From JAMXLO01 sp963812075 (GTDB taxonomy: Bacteria; Pseudomonadota; Alphaproteobacteria; Acetobacterales; Acetobacteraceae): a DNA stretch of 64,000 nt. The translations under genes and the position numbers were made by a program. Positions within the stretch are counted from its first letter, which is position 1; every line of letters starts with the position of its first letter. Of the stretch, positions 63,075-64,000 are shown piece after piece. The stretch spans positions 806,001 through 870,000 of the forward strand of contig CAWETN010000010.1 of the NCBI GenBank assembly GCA_963812075.1, given 5' to 3'. The notes beneath the pieces are model-generated. The model worked only from the letters and a program-made list of their open reading frames with translations, made no database searches and was not told where the DNA came from.

Positions 63075-64000
63075 TCAGGCACCGCCTCCCGCAGGGTCTT
63101 CCGGCCAGGCGTGTCTGGGATACCGCCCCCGCATGTCGCGTCTCGCGTCGGCCCAGCCGCTGCGCCAGAATCCGGCGAGGTCGGCGGTGATCGCTATCGG
63201 CCGCCCCGCCGGCGACAACAGGGCGAGTCGCAACGGCACCCGCCCGCCGGCCAGGCCTGGCGTCGTCGCCAGGCCATAGAAGGCCTGCGCACGCGCCGAA
63301 GCGACCGGCACCGGCTGGGCGTAGTCGATCCCGGCACGTCCGCCCGGCAGGTCGATCGCCGCGGGCAGTTCCGCGTCCAGGCGCCCCGCCATCGCTCGCG
63401 GCAGCATGCCGCGCAGAATCGCCGTCACGTCGAGCGAACCGGCTTCGGCGATCCGGGTCATTCCAAGTAGCCGCGGCGTCAGCCATTCCGATGCCGAAGC
63501 TGCCAACGCCTCGTCCGAAAGCTCGGGCCACCCCGCCTCCGGTTCGAGTCCGCGCAGCAGAGCGACGCGCGCCTGCAGCTGGCGCGCGGCTTCGGTCCAG
63601 GACAGCGCGCGCAAACCGTCCGCGGCGATCGCGCCGCCGAGCGCAGCGGCCAACTGGGCCGGTTCCGCCGGCTCCGTCCGATCACTGATGACCAGGGAGC
63701 CGAAGCGCCGGCGGCGGCGTGCGAGCACCGCCCCGCTGGCCCGGTCGAAACTGACCTCCAGCTGCTCGGTGATCCGTTCCGCCGGCAGCGTGTCGGGGTC
63801 CAACGCCGCAGCCAGCCGGATGCGTGCCGACGCCTTCAGCTCCAGCGCCGCAACCGCCAGCAGTGGGGCATTCGCCAGCGGGTCCGCGCGCGGCAGGCGC
63901 GCACCGCCGCCGCCAGCCAGCCGGAAGCTGCCGGGTTCGCCCCGGCGCTGGGCGATGCGGTCGGGAAACGCGGCGGCCAGCAGCGGTCCGGGATCGCCCT
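63075..64000 (-). CDS. hrpB: ATP-dependent helicase HrpB, C-terminal part (runs off the window edge)
   Basis: The frame is open from the window end to the stop at 63075-63077. The visible part matches the C-terminal region of the DEAH-type helicase HrpB: LEVSFDRASGAVLARRRRRFGSLVI, SWTEAARQLQARVALLRGLEPEAGWPELSDEALAASASEWLTPRLLG, and a final FGLAGGR...LSPAGRPIAITADLAGFWRSGWADARRDMRGRYPRHAWPEDP. The helicase motifs themselves lie outside. Its biological role is not well known. It lies 86 bp before the protease gene on the same strand. Confidence 0.88.
   Translation of the reverse strand, partial: GDPGPLLAAAFPDRIAQRRGEPGSFRLAGGGGARLPRADPLANAPLLAVAALELKASARIRLAAALDPDTLPAERITEQLEVSFDRASGAVLARRRRRFGSLVISDRTEPAEPAQLAAALGGAIAADGLRALSWTEAARQLQARVALLRGLEPEAGWPELSDEALAASASEWLTPRLLGMTRIAEAGSLDVTAILRGMLPRAMAGRLDAELPAAIDLPGGRAGIDYAQPVPVASARAQAFYGLATTPGLAGGRVPLRLALLSPAGRPIAITADLAGFWRSGWADARRDMRGRYPRHAWPEDPAGGGA

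Overview
The window is about 64 kb of high-GC bacterial chromosome with dense, short-spaced genes. It looks alphaproteobacterial. The signs are a perfect GAAC-N7-GAAC LexA box between ssb and uvrA, an odhA-odhB-lpd operon, a bacterial leucyl-transferase (bpt), a DUF815 ATPase near yajC, and overall codon use. The Rhodospirillales or Acetobacteraceae are my best guess; that placement is inference, because no rRNA or marker search could be run.

Layout. 0-4.3 kb: a broken-off gene end, then an acyl-CoA metabolism group (SDR, crotonase, type III CoA-transferase, LLM-family oxidoreductase). 4.3-7 kb: glycogen genes glgC and glgA, the latter frameshifted. 7-16 kb: an M20-type amidohydrolase, a copC-copD pair, a thioesterase, an atypical SDR, an amidase, an orphan oligopeptide-type binding protein and an exported SMP-30 lactonase. 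16-23 kb (minus strand): the 2-oxoglutarate dehydrogenase operon odhA-odhB-lpd, followed by pdxA and a SnoaL-like gene. 23-28.4 kb: a VapBC-type toxin-antitoxin pair and a first RND efflux pair. 28.4-32 kb (minus): penicillin-acylase family hydrolase, RDD membrane protein and bpt. 32-39.3 kb: a surface-polysaccharide locus with gmd, fcl, three glycosyltransferases and a divergent gmd paralogue. 39.4-44.4 kb: a second RND pair (adaptor frameshifted) and two small exported proteins.

44.4-45.5 kb: an IS630-family element inserted exactly in a stop codon. 45.8-49.3 kb: ssb and uvrA (frameshifted) diverge from the LexA box. 49.3-50.5 kb: a deletion scar joins an N-terminally truncated AraC regulator to a broken carboxymuconolactone-decarboxylase gene. 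50.6-56 kb: small membrane proteins, an entericidin-like lipoprotein, a squalene/phytoene synthase-like gene, sodB, yajC, a DoxX-like protein and the DUF815 ATPase. 56-59.3 kb: a MetE-C-like gene, a relic-rich spacer, tRNA-Tyr and a trans-3-hydroxy-L-proline dehydratase. 59.3-64 kb (minus): hrpB (runs off the edge), a Do-like protease (frameshifted), an OmpR-type response regulator, its sensor kinase and a small exported protein.

Four otherwise intact genes (glgA, an RND adaptor, uvrA, the Do-like protease) are each broken by one single-base indel, mostly in or beside short homopolymers. This points to residual sequencing error rather than gene decay. I found no CRISPR array, prophage or large biosynthetic cluster, and nothing I would call a clearly new system. 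The best leads are the fused two-domain glycosyltransferase, the Tyr-less SDR beside an orphan binding protein, the regulator/protease/small-exported-protein group, and the deletion scar.
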